Source of the DNA: Firmicutes bacterium UBA1535
GTDB lineage: Bacteria > Bacillota > Clostridia > Tissierellales > Sedimentibacteraceae
DNA: 7,704 bases
Direction of reading: 5' to 3'
NCBI GenBank assembly: GCA_002323775.1
Contig: DCPV01000218.1
Coordinates: forward strand, 1-7,704
Made by a program: the position numbers and the translations under genes. This document shows, one piece after another, positions 6,495 through 7,704 of this stretch (within the stretch, counting starts at the first letter, position 1; each line of letters starts with the position of its first letter). The notes under the pieces are model-generated. The model was not told where the DNA came from. It saw only the letters and a program-made list of their open reading frames with translations, and searched no databases.

Positions 6495-6535
6495 AAAATA
6501 AAAAGAAAGACTTCACTTTTATATGAAATCTTTCT
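6495..6535 (-). terminator. Intrinsic terminator of fhs
   Basis: A 12-pair stem from 6524-6535 and 6504-6515 encloses an 8-base loop. It is fully paired on the minus strand with one G-U wobble, while the plus strand has a C-A mismatch. The minus-strand 3' side continues TTTTATTTT. It lies about 100 bases beyond the fhs stop codon. Confidence 0.7.
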
Positions 6536-6636
6536 CATTTTTGTCACATTTATGCAACAGTTTGTTTCTTCAAATAGCTCTGCAAAAACCTTAATCTATA
6601 GTATTACAAAGCTTATAAAATTTTAGTTTATTGATA

Positions 6637-7704
6637 TTAGAACAATCCCTTAATTTTTCCGTCTGCATCAACATCAATCATTTCTGCTGATGGAACTTTT
6701 GGAAGTCCCGGCATCTTCATTATATCTCCTGTCAATGCAACCAAGAATCCAGCTCCGATTGAAGGAGTTATATCTCTTACAGTTACCTTAAATCCTGTTG
6801 GTCTACCTAATTTTTTAGGGTCATCAGTCAAAGAATACTGATTTTTAGCCATACAAATTGGTAAATTACCAAATCCTAATTTTTCAAAATTAGCTATTTC
6901 TTTGCTTGCTTTTGGAGCGAATTCAACATCATCTGCTCCATAAATTTTTGTTGCTATAGCTTTTATTTTATCCTTTATAGACAGATTTAAGTCATAAGAG
7001 AATTCCATATTACTCTCAGTTTCAGTAAGTCTTAGAACTTCGTTAGCTACTGCAACTCCACCTTTACCACCATTTGCCCATACATCTGAAAGTGCAACAT
7101 TAACTCCAAGCTCTCTGCACTTGTCTTCTACTAATTTAAGCTCTGCTGCTGAATCAGTAGGGAATTTATTTATAGCAACAACTGCCGGCAATTTAAACAC
7201 TTTTGTTATGTTCTCAACATGCTTTAACAGGTTTGGGAGACCTCTTTCTAGTTCTTGTAAATTTTCATTGTTTAAGTCTGCTTTTTCAACGCCGCCGTTG
7301 TATTTTAAAGCTCTTATAGTTGCAACTATTATAACTGCACTTGGTCTAAGTCCAGACATACGGCACTTGATGTCTATGAATTTTTCTGCTCCAAGATCTG
7401 CTCCAAAGCCTGCCTCTGTTACAACGTAGTCAGCCATTTTAGCAGCCATTCTTGTCGCCATAACGCTATTGCAGCCATGTGCTATGTTTGCAAAAGGTCC
7501 ACCGTGTACAAATGCTGGAGTTCCTTCCAATGTTTGTACTAAATTTGGCTTTAAGGCATCTTTTAATAATGCAGCTAAGGCTCCTTGAGCGTTTAAATCT
7601 CCTGCTGTTACAGGCTCTCCATCCATATTATACGCTACAATTATTCTTGCAATTCTTTCTTTTAAATCTATGATATAACTTGACAAGCAGAATACTGCCA
7701 TTAT
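6637..7704 (-). CDS. fhs: Formate-tetrahydrofolate ligase, C-terminal two-thirds (5' end outside the window)
   Basis: This cytoplasmic enzyme makes 10-formyl-tetrahydrofolate from formate, ATP and tetrahydrofolate. It feeds purine synthesis and one-carbon or Wood-Ljungdahl metabolism in anaerobes. About 355 residues of the usual 555-560 are visible; the N-terminal P-loop part is missing. Family signatures, numbered from the first visible Met, are [18 protein letters not shown] (59-76), [16 protein letters not shown] (93-108), NKFPTDS (178-184), [10 protein letters not shown] (286-295) and the C-terminal KIKGLF. The ATG at 7699-7701 is an internal Met, not the start. The frame stays open to the window edge with an Ile codon before it, matching the family's S-E-I/V-M-A-x-x-C-L region. 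The ribosome site and promoter are not visible. Its codon usage looks like that of a conserved housekeeping gene, and nothing links it to the SRAP operon. Confidence 0.97.
   Translation of the reverse strand: MMAVFCLSSYIIDLKERIARIIVAYNMDGEPVTAGDLNAQGALAALLKDALKPNLVQTLEGTPAFVHGGPFANIAHGCNSVMATRMAAKMADYVVTEAGFGADLGAEKFIDIKCRMSGLRPSAVIIVATIRALKYNGGVEKADLNNENLQELERGLPNLLKHVENITKVFKLPAVVAINKFPTDSAAELKLVEDKCRELGVNVALSDVWANGGKGGVAVANEVLRLTETESNMEFSYDLNLSIKDKIKAIATKIYGADDVEFAPKASKEIANFEKLGFGNLPICMAKNQYSLTDDPKKLGRPTGFKVTVRDITPSIGAGFLVALTGDIMKMPGLPKVPSAEMIDVDADGKIKGLF

Larger units (their letters stand above)
6280..6636. other. Non-coding region between fhs and the permease
   Basis: These 357 bases of AT-rich sequence hold the fhs terminator (6495-6535) and the probable permease promoter (6320-6349). 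TGTCACATT occurs twice (6282-6290 and 6542-6550), which looks like chance. I see no T-box, other riboswitch or small gene. Confidence 0.6.

Noticed and set aside
6282..6550. TGTCACATT occurring twice in the fhs-permease gap
   Set aside because: A 9-base non-palindromic match; one copy lies beyond the fhs terminator and there is no fit to a known regulator site.
7699..7701. ATG as the start of fhs
   Set aside because: It falls in the middle of the conserved family alignment and the frame stays open to the window edge.
1..7704. CRISPR array, tRNA or rRNA genes, insertion sequence
   Set aside because: No regularly spaced repeats, tRNA-like clover sequence, rRNA segments, transposase or terminal repeats with target duplications were seen by eye on either strand.

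Overview
The window is AT-rich DNA in which every supported gene lies on the minus strand. Gene content and style point to a low-GC Gram-positive anaerobe, probably a clostridium. The clues are the fhs gene, consensus GGAGG and AGAGG ribosome sites, sigma-A-type promoters, and U-tailed terminators whose stems pair best on the minus strand. A Peptostreptococcaceae-like host is a guess only.

In transcription order (high to low coordinates) the window opens with the last two-thirds of fhs, formate-tetrahydrofolate ligase (6637-7704, 5' end off the window), followed by a terminator near 6495-6535. Next is a SteT/LAT-type amino acid permease (4930-6267) with a GK-repeat loop encoded by a hexanucleotide microsatellite, then its terminator at 4804-4848. 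A 713-base stretch without a gene (4217-4929) holds an orphan promoter-terminator unit, several inverted repeats, a LexA-like palindrome and the probable promoter of the next operon.

That operon is the interesting part. A SRAP-family protein (YedK/HMCES-like abasic-site DNA-protein crosslinker, 3587-4216) ends in a sliding-clamp-binding pentapeptide. It is followed 35 bases later by a TerB_N/TerB_C-like protein (1617-3551), then a BrxD-like DUF2791 P-loop ATPase (190-1506). The first 23 codons of what looks like a BrxHI/Lhr-type DEAD/DEAH helicase (1-69) run off the left edge. No BREX hallmark gene (pglZ, pglX, brxC) is visible here.

My reading is an SOS-linked DNA-processing or defence cassette. 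The ATPase and helicase would form a DNA-translocating or remodelling pair, TerB would be an accessory or scaffold subunit, and SRAP would protect or flag abasic single-stranded DNA at replication forks. The gene order, clamp motif and operator-like palindrome are visible in the sequence. The family calls come from remembered family features, and the joint function is inference.
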